64,000 nucleotides of DNA from Mycolicibacterium frederiksbergense (GTDB lineage: Bacteria; Actinomycetota; Actinomycetes; Mycobacteriales; Mycobacteriaceae). The translations under genes were made by a program, and so were the position numbers. Below the pieces are notes generated by a model. The model was not told where the DNA came from. It did not search any database and worked only from the letters and a program-made list of their open reading frames with translations. Shown piece by piece: positions 16,831 through 25,836 of this stretch. The stretch lies in NCBI RefSeq assembly GCF_029893345.1, contig NZ_JARXVE010000001.1, positions 930,001 through 994,000 on the forward strand, in the 5' to 3' direction. How positions within the stretch are numbered: the stretch's first letter is position 1; every line of letters begins with the position of its first letter.

Positions 16831-18479
16831 GTGGAGGTTCGCGCCGAGCGGCTCTGTCGCATCATCGTTGCGGCTTTACGCCGTGCGTTGATGCGCGCCA
16901 CCGACCTCCGCGAAGGCGGATGTCTGCGGCCTCGCCGCTTGCGTGCTGATGCACGACCGCTGGACTTCGGCGACTCGTCGACGTCCTGACGATGCAGCCA
17001 GCCAGTGTTGGCCGTCTGCAAGTCCAGCCGATCGACCCCATCGACCCCGGTTCGGACATGCAGTCCGAGATAGGCCGAAAACAGGTCCCGATCCTCGTGA
17101 ATGCCGCACTCGCAGCGGTGGACCCGTTGCGAGAGCGGCTTTTTCCTGCGGTTCCCGCACAGACACGTTTGCGACAAGGCGGTGGTGCGCGGGTTGTACT
17201 CGTAGAGCCGTTGGCCGCCGGCGCTTTCAGCCTTGCGACGCAACATCTCCACCAATAACCCGGGTGCCCGATCGCGCACACTGCGCGGAAAGTTCTTCTG
17301 CCACGACACATAATCCAGTTGCTCGCAAGAGATATCGCCGCCGTGGCCGATCAGCCGGTTGGCCAGCGCCCCATGCAGCGTCCTGCGGTGCTCAGCCAGG
17401 CGGCGATGCAACTCGGCCACCCGCACCACGGTGTGCTGCGCCGCACCCGAACGCTGCCGCCACCCGCACCGGCCCGTGGTGTGGGTGCCATCGCTGTTGA
17501 AACACTGCGGTGAGCCGGCACGGTGTTGCCGATCCAGCTGCCGCTGCGCCCGGCGTAGCCGTGTGGTATCCAATCGGATCGCATCGGCCAGCGGCTCCAC
17601 CCAACCCGACCAGCTCCCGTCGGCGTGCTCGACAGCGACCGCGATCTGACTCGGTCCCAGATCGAACGACACCCGACCCTCGCCGACCGGATGCCGGCGG
17701 GTCGGGCGCCCATCACACACCAGCTGCATCCGGTAGGTGTCGCGACCATCGATCACCGTGCGCACAATCCGCGTCGAGAGCACCCGGCCGGCCGCGATCA
17801 GCGCCTCAATCTCGACGAGCTCGGCCTGCTGCTCCTTACCACGGCGGCCCGTGGCCGCCGGTGCGGCGATCGGGATGACCAACCCCGCACCCCACTGCAG
17901 GCCGATCAACCGCCCCGCCGCATCGGTTTTCGGGCGCAGCGCGCCGTTGCCGTCCTTGCCCGACAGTGAATGCAACCCGCGCTTGGTCGACTTGAACCGT
18001 GGCTTGCCCTTGCGGCCGACATGCCACTGGCGCACCGCATCAAACGCCCGCGCACCCAGGTTCTGGGTCTCCTGGGCCGGGAGATGTTCGCGCACCCAGG
18101 ATTTGCGTAGCGACGAGGCGAACGACTGCGCGGCATCGACGGCGAAACCATGCTGCTGCTCCACCGCGCGGAACGCCGCACCTCGACCCTTGCGCTCGGC
18201 GGCCGTACGGTCTGGCAGTTCTCGCGCCGCCTGCCAGGCCGGATCAGCCTTCACCGCCCGGCTACGCGTGATGAATTCGTCCAGCACCGCGTTAAACACG
18301 CGCACTCCGGTGAAAAACCGCAGCCCAATCTCGCGGCACTGCGCACCGTCGGGGCGCAACGGCCACGACCGCACATGGGTAGGTGCGCCCTTCGGACGTG
18401 TACGCGCACGCGGCTTGCGCACCAGCACCTCCGCCGGTGCCGGTATCGGTATCGCTGCCTTGCGGTAGGACTTACCCAC
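16800..18479 (-). CDS. tnpB: TnpB RNA-guided nuclease of IS200/IS605 family
   Basis: This 559-aa protein is longer than a typical 400-aa TnpB. RuvC-I is VSFDLGPSQIAVAV (Asp273) and RuvC-II is ISCEQLDYVSW (Glu386). A zinc finger with CxC pairs at 439/441 and 456/458 (CLCGN ... RCECG) leads into RuvC-III HEDRDLFSAYLG (Asp463/Asp465). All three acidic residues are present, so nuclease activity may be intact. The usual Asn of DRDxNAA is Phe here. The N-terminus (1-50) and the Arg/Ser-rich tail (505-559) are extensions, the latter perhaps for RNA binding. TnpB cleaves DNA next to a TAM using omega-RNA and maintains the element at its site. The companion tnpA is dead. Confidence 0.85.
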   Translation of the reverse strand: MGKSYRKAAIPIPAPAEVLVRKPRARTRPKGAPTHVRSWPLRPDGAQCREIGLRFFTGVRVFNAVLDEFITRSRAVKADPAWQAARELPDRTAAERKGRGAAFRAVEQQHGFAVDAAQSFASSLRKSWVREHLPAQETQNLGARAFDAVRQWHVGRKGKPRFKSTKRGLHSLSGKDGNGALRPKTDAAGRLIGLQWGAGLVIPIAAPAATGRRGKEQQAELVEIEALIAAGRVLSTRIVRTVIDGRDTYRMQLVCDGRPTRRHPVGEGRVSFDLGPSQIAVAVEHADGSWSGWVEPLADAIRLDTTRLRRAQRQLDRQHRAGSPQCFNSDGTHTTGRCGWRQRSGAAQHTVVRVAELHRRLAEHRRTLHGALANRLIGHGGDISCEQLDYVSWQKNFPRSVRDRAPGLLVEMLRRKAESAGGQRLYEYNPRTTALSQTCLCGNRRKKPLSQRVHRCECGIHEDRDLFSAYLGLHVRTGVDGVDRLDLQTANTGWLHRQDVDESPKSSGRASARKRRGRRHPPSRRSVARINARRKAATMMRQSRSARTSTTGQPTAVAA

Positions 18480-18494
18480 AGCTCAACAGTAGGG

Positions 18495-18909
18495 GTGGAC
18501 ACCGACAACCACGACCTACCAGCGCGCCCGGCACAGTGTGCCGCTGCGGCACGCCCACCCGATATTCGTCACCACGTACCGGCCGGCGATGTTCACCCAC
18601 ACCATGCTCACCTTCTGCGAGCACACCAGGCCGTGCGTGTGCGCCGAGCTCGATGTCGAGTTGATCGAGTTCAACGGCGAGGCCGACCACAGGCATCTGC
18701 TGGTCGCGCATCCGCCCACTCTGGCGATTTCCGTTCTCGCCCAACACCCCAAAGGCCGCACCGCACACGCGTACACCTCTGGTCGCCATCCCACTGCGCC
18801 GTCTCCTGCGCAGGCGCACCCCTGTCCACCATCAAGCAACACATCGACGAACAAGACCCACCACTCCGACCACAGGCCTACGTCCGCCGACACACCCGAT
18901 GGGCTAACC
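18495..18909 (+). pseudogene. tnpA: tnpA remnant (HUH-type Y1 transposase), frameshifted and catalytic Tyr lost
   Basis: Pieces of IS200-type TnpA are spread over two frames. One frame (from about 18514) reads TYQRARHSV ... IFVTTYRPAMFTHTML ... EFNGEADHRHLLVAHPP, which includes the HxH metal motif DHRHL. Near 18760 the homology jumps frame to VHLWSPSHCAVSCAGAPLST and then IKQHIDEQ. The expected 25 or so residues between LKG and the LWSPS block are missing, so there is a deletion as well as a frameshift. In the IKQYIExQ motif the nucleophile Tyr is His (CAC at 18840-18842). No stop occurs where TnpA normally ends. The gene cannot make active transposase. Confidence 0.8.
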
Positions 18910-18927
18910 CCGGACCGAAGTCCGAGG
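18908..18927 (-). repeat. Left-end hairpin of the IS200/IS605 element
   Basis: On the minus strand an 8-bp stem CCTCGGAC/GTCCGGGG (one G-T pair) closes a TTCG loop, 18 bases inside the TTGAC insertion site. Such imperfect subterminal hairpins are the structures TnpA recognises on single-stranded DNA. Confidence 0.6.
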
Positions 18928-18946
18928 CTTGCGCCCAAGATATCGG

Positions 18947-19390
18947 TCAATCCAGCAGTTCCGTGGTCCTGGGATCGAGTTCACCCAGATACAGCCGGTC
19001 CAGCACAGCTACGAAGTCGGCGTCCGGGGCATTGTTGTCGCGAGCCGCCACAGCGAACAGCGTCATCGATGAGCGCACCTTCAGGCAGTCGGGCCAGCCG
19101 AAAATATCCTCGGCCGAACGGTCCTCGATTTCGGCGACCAGCCGGGTGCATTCCCGAAGCCGCGGCCCCAACACTTCGTGGTCCAAATACGCCGACGCCT
19201 CGGCCCGCGAGGATATTCCGTAGCGGTGCGCCGTCGCACTGTGGCCCAGCCCGCGCAACTGAGGGAAGATGTACCAGATCCAGTGGCTACGCTTGCGGCC
19301 GCTGCGCAACTCGTCCAGTACCGTCGGGTACACACCGTCCTGTGCCTCCGTGAAACGACGAAGGTCGAACGGGTCACCCGTGATAACCAC
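18947..19390 (-). CDS. DUF1810 family protein (Rv1873-like)
   Basis: This 147-aa soluble protein has the DUF1810 pattern: DPFDLRRFTEAQDGVYPTVL at the N-terminus, then GRKRSHWIWYIFPQLRGLG, SATAHRYGISSRAEASAYL and KVRSSMTLFAVAA. M. tuberculosis Rv1873 is the same family and sits near bfrA, so this is likely its orthologue displaced by insertions. Biochemical function is unknown. The start is GTG 19390, which keeps the family N-terminus; a GGATAT element just upstream could give a leaderless mRNA. Its TGA stop overlaps the TTGAC target of the IS200/IS605 insertion, yet the protein is not changed. Confidence 0.82.
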   Translation of the reverse strand: MVITGDPFDLRRFTEAQDGVYPTVLDELRSGRKRSHWIWYIFPQLRGLGHSATAHRYGISSRAEASAYLDHEVLGPRLRECTRLVAEIEDRSAEDIFGWPDCLKVRSSMTLFAVAARDNNAPDADFVAVLDRLYLGELDPRTTELLD

Positions 19391-19481
19391 ATGGTCGAAT
19401 ATCCCACACGCCACGCAGCAAACGACCATTTTGGCCTAAGTTTGCCCAATCAAGCATTGGTCCAGCTAATATTCCACAGCG

Positions 19482-21650
19482 ATGACGACGACAACTGAAC
19501 CGGCCGTTCCCGTCGAGCCGCCGCACCCGCCGAAGCATCCCCGCCGCCACCCGCTTTCCCGGATCAGCATCCAGTCCAAATTGCTTGCCATGCTGCTGAT
19601 CACGAGCGTGTTGTCCGCGGCCGTGGTGGGGTTCATCGGATACCAGTCCGGTCGCAGTTCGTTGCGCGACTCGGTATTCGACCGGTTGACCGAAATCCGC
19701 TCGGCGCAAGCACGCCAAGTGGATGCCGTGTTCCACAACCTGCGCAACTCACTAGTGGTCTACACCCGTGGAGCCACCCCCGCCGAAGCTGCCAGGGCAT
19801 TCACTGCCGGTTTCGATCAACTCGGCGATGCGACGATCAGCCCCGCGCAACAGGCCTCGATCAACGACTGGTATCACCGGCAGATCGATGGGCCGGATGA
19901 CAGCGAGGCCGAGAACAAGATGGATGTGGCGGCACTGCTGCCGACCTCGAATCCGCAGAAGTATCTGCAGGCCAATTACACCGCCCGGTTCGACGATTGG
20001 GACAAGGCACTCAAACTCGACGACGCGGGCGACGGCAGCGCGTGGTCGGCGGCCAATGCCAGGTTCAACGATTACTTCCGCGAGATCGTCACCAGGTTCA
20101 AGTACGAGGACGCCCTGCTGCTCGACACCAGGGGAAATGTCGTCTACAGCGCCTACAAGGGATCTGATCTCGGCAGCAACGTCTACACCGGGCCGTTCAA
20201 GGGCACCAAGCTGGCCGAGGCATATCGGGAAGCGTTGGAATCCAACACCGTCGACTACGTGGCGGTCACCGATTTCGGCCGCTATGGACCGTCCCAAGCA
20301 CCCACCGCGTGGTTGGCCTCACCCATCGGTTCCGGCGGCCGGATCGAAGGAGTGCTGGCCTTTCAGTTCCCGATCGCCGGCATCAACCGGACGATGACCA
20401 TGAATCACAACTGGGAAGACGCCGGCATGGGGAAGACCGGCGAGACATATCTGGTGGGCCCGGATGGCCTGATGCGCTCCGCTTCCAGGTTGTTCCTGGA
20501 GAATCCCGACCAGTACACGCGCGATGTCGTGGAGGCCGGCACCTCTCCCGATGTCGCCGAACAGGCGATTCGGCACGGCGTCACCACCCTGGTGCAGCCG
20601 GTCGGCGACGAGGCGACCAAGCGCGCGCTGCGCGGGCAGTCGGGTACGGCGATCCTGCCCGACTATCTCGGGCATGAGACGCTGCAGTCCTACCAGCCGA
20701 TCGACCTACAGGGGCTGGACTGGGTGGTGGTGGCCAAGATCAACACCGCCGAGGCCTTTGCCCCGGTGACCACGTTTACCCGCACCCTGGTGCTGTCGAC
20801 CGTGGCCATGATCTTCCTGGTCTGTATCGCCGCAATCCTGTTGGCCCGGTTCTTCGTCCGCCCGATCCGACGACTTGAGGCCGGGGCTCAGCAGATCAGC
20901 AGCGGAGATTACGGCGTGGCGCTCCCGGTCCTGTCTCGCGACGAATTCGGTGACCTCACCGTGGCATTCAACGATATGAGCCGAAACCTGCGGATCAAGG
21001 AAGACCTGCTGGAGGAGCAGCGCAAGGAAAACGATCGGCTGCTGCTGTCGATGATGCCCGAACCTGTGGTTCAGCGGTATCGGGAGGGCGAGGAGAACAT
21101 CGCCCAGGACCATTCGAACGTCAGCGTGATCTTCGCCGATATCGTCGGCCTCGACAAGTTGTCGGCCGACCTCAGCTCCGACGAACTGCTGGCTATCGTC
21201 AACAAGCTGGTGCGTCAGTTCGACGCGGCCGCAGAGAATCTCGGCGTCGAGCAGGTGCGCACGCTGCACAACGGCTTCTTGGCCAGTTGCGGGATGTCCG
21301 TGCCCCGGTTGGACAATGTGCGCCGCACAGTCGATTTCGCCATCGAGATGCAGCGCATCGTCGATCGGTACCGCAGCGAGACGGGTCACGACATCACACT
21401 GCGGGCCGGCATCGACACCGGCACGGTCAGCAGCGGGCTGGTCGGCCGGTCAAGCCTGGCCTACGACATGTGGGGCTCGGCCGTCGACCTGGCCTACCAG
21501 GTGCAGAGCGGATCCCCGCAGCCCGGCATCTACGTGACCGGCCGGGTCTACGACGCCATCCATGATCTGCGTCAATTCACCTCGGTGGGCACGGTGTCGG
21601 TGGCCGGTGCAGAGGAGCCGATCTGGCGGCTGGCGGAGCGTCAGTCGTGA
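19482..21650 (+). CDS. Membrane receptor with degenerate class III adenylate-cyclase domain (Rv2435c-like)
   Basis: 722 aa. A first helix (about 31-52, LLAMLLITSVLSAAVVGFIG) is followed by a large extracytoplasmic dCache-like sensor (about 55-420), a second helix (about 425-448, TVAMIFLVCIAAILLARFF), a HAMP domain (about 449-500, RPIRRLEAGAQQISSGDYG) and a cyclase homology domain (about 546-715). The first metal Asp is kept (VIFADIVGL, Asp553). The KTxGD motif reads RTLHN (metal Asp to Asn, purine Lys to Arg), and the transition-state Asn and Arg read Asp and Gln (AVDLAYQVQ). It therefore probably cannot make cAMP. The gene overlaps the MscS gene by four bases. As I recall, Rv2435c-Rv2434c form the same pair in M. 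tuberculosis. Confidence 0.85.
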   Translation: MTTTTEPAVPVEPPHPPKHPRRHPLSRISIQSKLLAMLLITSVLSAAVVGFIGYQSGRSSLRDSVFDRLTEIRSAQARQVDAVFHNLRNSLVVYTRGATPAEAARAFTAGFDQLGDATISPAQQASINDWYHRQIDGPDDSEAENKMDVAALLPTSNPQKYLQANYTARFDDWDKALKLDDAGDGSAWSAANARFNDYFREIVTRFKYEDALLLDTRGNVVYSAYKGSDLGSNVYTGPFKGTKLAEAYREALESNTVDYVAVTDFGRYGPSQAPTAWLASPIGSGGRIEGVLAFQFPIAGINRTMTMNHNWEDAGMGKTGETYLVGPDGLMRSASRLFLENPDQYTRDVVEAGTSPDVAEQAIRHGVTTLVQPVGDEATKRALRGQSGTAILPDYLGHETLQSYQPIDLQGLDWVVVAKINTAEAFAPVTTFTRTLVLSTVAMIFLVCIAAILLARFFVRPIRRLEAGAQQISSGDYGVALPVLSRDEFGDLTVAFNDMSRNLRIKEDLLEEQRKENDRLLLSMMPEPVVQRYREGEENIAQDHSNVSVIFADIVGLDKLSADLSSDELLAIVNKLVRQFDAAAENLGVEQVRTLHNGFLASCGMSVPRLDNVRRTVDFAIEMQRIVDRYRSETGHDITLRAGIDTGTVSSGLVGRSSLAYDMWGSAVDLAYQVQSGSPQPGIYVTGRVYDAIHDLRQFTSVGTVSVAGAEEPIWRLAERQS

Positions 21651-23047
21651 AAAGCGTGCTGGATGCCGACTGGTTCTACTGGGCTTTGGCCGTTGCCATC
21701 GGGTTGCCGGTCGGGCTTGTCGTGCTCACCGAGGTGAACAACGCATTGGCGCGTCGGGGCAGCTCCCTGGCCAAGCCGGTGGGATTGCTGCGCAACTACA
21801 TTCTGCCGCTGGGCGCCCTGCTGATCCTGTTGGTCAAGGCCACCGAGATCTCCGCGGAGGCAACGACCGTGCGCGTCGTTGCCACCGGGTTCGGCTTCGT
21901 GGTGATGGTCCTGTTGCTGTCCGGGCTGAACGCTGCTCTGTTCCAGGGCGCCCCAGACAGCAGCTGGCGCAGCCGAATTCCGTCAATTTTCCTCGATGTG
22001 GCGCGGTTCGCGCTGATCGCCGTCGGCGTCGCGATGATCTTCGCCTACGTCTGGGGCGCCGACGTCGGTGGTTTGTTCACGGCCCTGGGCGTCACCTCGA
22101 TCGTGCTGGGCCTGGCGTTGCAGAACGCGGTCGGCCAGATCATCTCCGGTCTACTGCTGTTGTTCGAGCAGCCGTTCAAGCTCGGCGACTGGCTGGACAC
22201 CCCGTCGGCGCGTGGCCGGGTGGTCGAGGTGAACTGGCGCGCCACCCATATCGACACCGGCAGCGGTCTGCAGATCATGCCCAACTCGGTGCTGGCCGGC
22301 GCGTCGTTCACCAACCTCAGCCGGCCGGACGCGTCGCATTCGCTGTCGATCGTCAGCACCTTCGGTGCCTCCGATTCACCCGATGAGGTGTGCGCCCTGA
22401 TGACCCGGGTCGCCGAACAGTTGCCGCAACGCCGTCCCGGCACCGCACCGAAGGCAATCGCACTCGGCGGCAGTGAATTCCGGGTCTCCATCCCGCTGCG
22501 CTCCCCTGCCGAGGACGGCGCCGCCAAGGCGATGTTCCAGCGCTGGATCTGGTACGCGTCACGCCGGGCGCAGCTGCACCTGGACGGCAATGACGACGAC
22601 TTCGTCACCACGGAACGGCTGACCAGGGCGGTCCGGCAGATGGCCCCGGTTCTGCGCTTGAGCCACACCGAACAGCAGGAGCTGCTCACTCACACCACGC
22701 TGGCCCGGTTCGGTGCCGGGGAGACCGTTCAGGTTGCCGGTGAGGTGCCCGCCCGGATGAGTTTCATCGTGGCGGGCCGGGTGCGGGTGAGCGTCGCCGG
22801 ACCTGACGGCGGCTTGGTACCGGTACGGACGCTGGAGGACGGCGAGTTCCTCGGACAGACGGCGCTGACCCGGGAGGGCTCCCTCGCCTTCGCACACGCC
22901 CTGGAAGAAACCACGATGCTGCAGCTCGAGCGGGATCACCTGGAACAGTTGGTGCTGCACAATCCGATGCTGTTGCAGCAGATCGGCCGGCTCATCGAGG
23001 ACCGCCGAGCCAGTACGCGTCAGGCCCTGGCTGCGGCAGTGGGCTGA
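21647..23047 (+). CDS. MscS-type mechanosensitive channel with C-terminal cyclic-nucleotide-binding-like domain (Rv2434c-like)
   Basis: 466 aa. Helices at about residues 5-25, 45-65, 75-98 and 108-135 lead to the pore-lining helix and MscS beta domain (TSIVLGLALQNAVGQIISGL, FKLGDWLDTPSARGRVVEVNWRATHID). From about 340 a cNMP-binding fold follows (ETVQVAGEVPARMSFIVAGR, LEDGEFLGQTALTREG). Its phosphate-binding cassette is unusual: the GE-x-AL Glu is Gln and the Arg of the PRTA motif is missing (LAFA). It may therefore not bind cAMP in the standard way. It starts GTG 21647, overlapping the cyclase-like gene (GTGA), so the two are co-translated and likely work as a sensor-channel pair in the membrane. 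Confidence 0.87.
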   Translation: MKSVLDADWFYWALAVAIGLPVGLVVLTEVNNALARRGSSLAKPVGLLRNYILPLGALLILLVKATEISAEATTVRVVATGFGFVVMVLLLSGLNAALFQGAPDSSWRSRIPSIFLDVARFALIAVGVAMIFAYVWGADVGGLFTALGVTSIVLGLALQNAVGQIISGLLLLFEQPFKLGDWLDTPSARGRVVEVNWRATHIDTGSGLQIMPNSVLAGASFTNLSRPDASHSLSIVSTFGASDSPDEVCALMTRVAEQLPQRRPGTAPKAIALGGSEFRVSIPLRSPAEDGAAKAMFQRWIWYASRRAQLHLDGNDDDFVTTERLTRAVRQMAPVLRLSHTEQQELLTHTTLARFGAGETVQVAGEVPARMSFIVAGRVRVSVAGPDGGLVPVRTLEDGEFLGQTALTREGSLAFAHALEETTMLQLERDHLEQLVLHNPMLLQQIGRLIEDRRASTRQALAAAVG

Positions 23048-23128
23048 TCCCGGCCGGGACGGTCTCGGCACCGAGTCGTAATCGTTAGCCAACCGCGATC
23101 TGTAAATCCAGTGTTGTGACAGCTGTGA

Positions 23129-24229
<1,101 letters not shown>

Positions 24230-24248
24230 AGTTCCACCCACCCAGGGA

Positions 24249-24275
24249 GCCTGCCGTTACTCCAACGGCAGGCTT
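24249..24275. terminator. Bidirectional hairpin terminator between the mycolyltransferase and the quinone-oxidoreductase-like gene
   Basis: GCCTGCCGTT and AACGGCAGGC form a perfect 10-bp stem around a 5-base loop (24249-24273). A short TT-rich tail follows on the plus strand. It lies 20 bases after one stop and 21 before the convergent stop. Confidence 0.8.
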
Positions 24276-24293
24276 CCTGCTTGTGCGGGCCCG

Positions 24294-25220
24294 TCACGGA
24301 CGCAGCACCAATTTCCCTCTGGTGTGCCGCTTTTCCAGCTCCGTGTAGGCGGCCCGCACGTCGTCGAGGGCGAACACGCCACCGATCGGTATCTCGAGCT
24401 CACCGGCGGCGACCAGGCCGGCCAGCTCCGCGACTACAGCTACATCGGTCGCGTCGGCATTGCCGGAGCCCTGCACACCAAACCGCTCGACGGCATCGAA
24501 ATCGATGATGGTGTCCACCCTTTCGGGATCGACACCCAGTTCCTCGACGGCCAACTGCACATAGCCGCCACCGAACAGATCCAGGAAGGCATCGACTCGA
24601 CGGTGCGGCGCGGCCACCCGCAGCCGCTCGGCCAGACGGTCTCCGCGGTTGACCGGGATGGCGCCGTGTGCGGTCAGCCACTCGTCGTTGGCCGGGCCGG
24701 CGATGCCCAGCACGGTTGCCCCGGCACGCGCCGCGAGCTGCACGGCGATGGTCCCGACGCCCCCGGTGGCACCGGCGATCGCCACGGTGTCCCCCGGCTG
24801 CAGCCGCACCGAACGAACGGCCGCATACGCGGTGGTGCCCGCCACGAACAGCGAGCCCGCGACCTCCCACGACACAGCGGACGGCTTGGCCGTCACCTGA
24901 TCGGCCGGCACGGTGACGTACTCGGCCTGGCTCGACCGGCGCTCGGAGAATCCGATCACCTCGTCGCCGATGGCGAATCCGGCAACTCCGGCACCGACTT
25001 CCGCGATCACACCGGCCAGATCACTGCCCTGCCCGGACGGGAACGTGGCCGGCCAGCGATCGTGCAGGTCGCCGCGCCGGATCATCGCCTCGCCGGGATT
25101 GATACCGGCGGCCTTGACCGCGACGAGAACCTCGCCGTCGGACGGGACGGGGCGGGGCACGTCGCGAACCTGCAGAACGTCGATCCCGCCGTATTCATCG
25201 AACTGGACTGCTTTACTCAT
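24294..25220 (-). CDS. NADP-dependent quinone-oxidoreductase-like MDR protein
   Basis: This 308-aa zinc-independent medium-chain dehydrogenase/reductase has an N-terminal GroES-like domain (VQFDEYGGIDVLQVRDVPRP; AAGINPGEAMIRRGDL; GQGSDLAGVI) and a nucleotide-binding domain with the AxGxxG-type AGATGGVGTIAVQLAA. The catalytic zinc Cys and structural Cys cluster of alcohol dehydrogenases are absent, which places it with quinone reductases/zeta-crystallins. It starts ATG 25220, at the edge of the accessory island, and is the last syntenic-looking gene before it. The physiological substrate is unknown. Confidence 0.87.
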   Translation of the reverse strand: MSKAVQFDEYGGIDVLQVRDVPRPVPSDGEVLVAVKAAGINPGEAMIRRGDLHDRWPATFPSGQGSDLAGVIAEVGAGVAGFAIGDEVIGFSERRSSQAEYVTVPADQVTAKPSAVSWEVAGSLFVAGTTAYAAVRSVRLQPGDTVAIAGATGGVGTIAVQLAARAGATVLGIAGPANDEWLTAHGAIPVNRGDRLAERLRVAAPHRRVDAFLDLFGGGYVQLAVEELGVDPERVDTIIDFDAVERFGVQGSGNADATDVAVVAELAGLVAAGELEIPIGGVFALDDVRAAYTELEKRHTRGKLVLRP

Positions 25221-25240
25221 GTGCCCTACGACGGGTCCGC

Positions 25241-25293
25241 CCGGCCGGCTATTCCGTCTGGTCGGGATTCACAGGAAACAGACAACTTCTGCG
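25241..25293 (+). repeat. 53-bp imperfect direct repeat, left copy
   Basis: Starts CCGGCCGGCTATTCC and includes ATTCACAGGAAAC and CTTCTGCG. It aligns without gaps to 34110-34162 with about 46 of 53 identities and then diverges sharply. The two copies have the same orientation and bracket the 25.3-34.1 kb region. Confidence 0.7.
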
Positions 25294-25516
25294 CCGGGGG
25301 ACCGCTAGGCCGCGTTGTGAAGTGGCCGCACCTCGTTAAGGCCGACGATGATGGCGGAGCGTTCATGTCCTGCCGCACCCAACAGCAACGGTTCTGTCGC
25401 CACGAGATCCCAGCCGGCATGACAACCACGTCGCCCAGCTGCTCGACGAAGCCGTCTACCACAGCGAACACTTGCGGCGGGCTAGATCGACCGCACCAAC
25501 GAGTCGGTTGAATAGC

Positions 25517-25651
25517 GCGGATGGCCGGCACCACACACATACCCTGACCGATCTGCAACGCGCCACCCCGGCGCAGCTCCCACCACACCGCAATCCGATG
25601 CCGTGACGGCTCGGCCGGCACCCGCACCGCCAGCACCAGCCGACGCACCGC
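25517..25651 (-). pseudogene. Relic of a ChrB-like chromate-resistance regulator (N-terminal piece)
   Basis: About 45 codons read LVLAVRVPAEPSRHRIAVWW, then a segment with ELRRGGA, ending in GQGMCVVPA. This is the N-terminal signature of ChrB-type proteins (PAEPSRxRxAVWRxLRxxGAxxLxxGVxxxP). Homology stops abruptly after the Pro-Ala, and there is no plausible start nearby. It lies 186 bases from the end of the IS256 element, so an insertion/deletion event may have removed the rest. The identification is by eye. Confidence 0.5.
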
Positions 25652-25836
25652 TGCATCACACCTATTTGTCACGAACTGATCCGCAACACTCGTTACGCCA
25701 CATGCGGTGACGTTCATTCGGCGCCCACTGAGAGTCAACACATCGAGGAACTGAATGGTGTGACGGGCAAACGGACCTCGATCAACCATCCGCCCCGAAA
25801 TTGCCCCAGATAACACCGCGACCAGCTGCATCGTGC

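Larger units (their letters stand above)
16736..18945 (-). mobile_element. IS200/IS605-family element with intact tnpB and broken tnpA
   Basis: About 2.2 kb. In minus orientation the left end follows a TTGAC pentanucleotide (18950-18946), as IS200/IS605 elements insert 3' of a short target. A subterminal hairpin lies at 18908-18927. Then come the tnpA remnant (plus strand), tnpB (minus strand, divergent), a right-end hairpin at 16747-16764 and the terminal GTCAA at 16740-16736. The IS608 right cleavage site is also TCAA. There are no inverted repeats or target duplications, as expected. The insertion point overlaps the stop codon of the DUF1810 gene without altering it, and the other edge is four bases from the GH13 stop. 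Confidence 0.75.
25221..25836. other. Scrambled intergenic stretch at the left edge of the island
   Basis: 616 bases without a convincing intact gene. It contains one copy of a 53-bp imperfect repeat (25241-25293) and a chrB relic (25517-25651). Between them lies a short open stretch on the minus strand ending LNEVRPLHNAA and a stop near 25307, which could be the end of a lost gene that I cannot identify. The rest shows nothing I recognise. Confidence 0.5.

Noticed and set aside
16800..18479. TnpB-like protein as a Cas12m/type V effector
   Set aside because: The length and RuvC motifs fit, and Cas12m occurs in Mycolicibacterium, but no CRISPR repeats are seen nearby, and IS200/IS605 ends plus a tnpA remnant surround it.
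25226..25831. 201-aa minus-strand protein containing the ChrB piece
   Set aside because: Only about 45 residues show homology; the remainder runs through the dispersed repeat and has no family features.
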